DNA of 64,000 nucleotides from Bacteroidetes bacterium HGW-Bacteroidetes-10 (GTDB lineage Bacteria; Bacteroidota; Bacteroidia; Bacteroidales; UBA932). Location: assembly GCA_002842695.1 (NCBI GenBank), contig PHDT01000002.1, positions 108,449-172,448 of the forward strand, in the 5' to 3' direction. Below the pieces are notes generated by a model. The model was not told the DNA's origin. It saw only the letters and a program-made list of their open reading frames with translations, and made no database searches. This document shows, piece by piece, positions 63,903 through 64,000 of the stretch. Both the position numbers and the translations under genes were made by a program. Positions within the stretch are counted from its first letter, which is position 1, and every line of letters starts with the position of its first letter.

Positions 63903-64000
63903 TTAAAAGAAAAAGTCAGGTCGTTCTGTTCTAATCTTTTCTGAAACTTCTTCAATAAGCCTTGCACAAGCTAACACGAATTCATCGTTCACTTCAATTA
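63903..64000 (-). CDS. C-terminal end of an unidentified gene, cut by window edge
   Basis: A minus-strand frame enters from the right edge and ends at TAA (63903-63905) with ...EVNDEFVLACARLIEEVSEKIRTERPDFFF. About 31 residues, helical, no recognisable family. Listed so that the edge is not taken as non-coding. Confidence 0.5.
   Translation of the reverse strand, partial: IEVNDEFVLACARLIEEVSEKIRTERPDFFF

Overview
The window looks like a chromosomal stretch of a Bacteroidetes bacterium, most likely a member of the Bacteroidales. The support is family-level: a DUF4293 protein, a Porin_10-type outer membrane barrel, an MMPL/RND exporter with a LolA-like partner and a DUF1302-like barrel, NhaD, and several promoters of the Bacteroidetes type (TTG, about 20 bp, TAnnTTTG) upstream of genes. 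No rRNA, tRNA or CRISPR array was seen.

Bases 1-32,500 are dense housekeeping sequence with short gaps. The plus strand carries a cell-wall amidase (cut by the window edge), then uvrB, a RelA/SpoT homologue and uvrA with overlapping start and stop codons, and an outer membrane protein. A degenerate M28 peptidase, the transglycosylase mtgA, a TPR protein, uridine phosphorylase, a SirB1-like protein and a LolC/FtsX-type permease follow. From about 32.5 kb back to 15.8 kb nearly everything is on the minus strand. That run holds an S9 peptidase, nhaD with a coupled AraC-type regulator, a DUF1302-like/MMPL/LolA-like export set, an Hpt protein, and a five-gene run pncB-pncA-ROK kinase-MFS-SIS joining NAD salvage to sugar phosphate handling. 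A porin-like barrel and a MltF-like lytic transglycosylase end it.

Bases 32,500-45,700 are accessory and scarred. Small or hypothetical genes alternate with gene remnants: an esterase/TPR deletion relic, half a GNAT, the 5' end of a HAD hydrolase, and a vWA protein without its front half. At least five pairs of 17-23 bp inverted repeats lie in the gaps, one family occurring four times around a single secreted-protein gene, plus a 21-bp direct repeat exactly 700 bp apart. Three toxin-antitoxin-type loci (hipBA, parDE, a lone HigA-like regulator) are here, each with a visible palindromic candidate operator.

Bases 45,700-64,000 look like a defence island. They hold an AAA/DUF4143 ATPase behind 32-bp tandem repeats, DUF4180 and HIRAN proteins, a DnaQ-BRCT exonuclease, and a 1,919-residue protein with a transglutaminase-like region, SF1 helicase and Vsr-like nuclease. 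An IS3-family element with an in-frame stop interrupts a GNAT gene. Next is a compact three-gene minus-strand operon: a Gabija-like OLD-type ATPase/TOPRIM nuclease (GajA), a UvrD-like helicase (GajB), and a 908-residue protein joining an HNH nuclease motif to a P-loop NTPase and a long helical C-terminus. That third gene, coupled by 1 bp, is the best candidate in the window for an undescribed system or subtype. The operon is bordered on both sides by related non-coding sequence, which suggests it moved as a unit.
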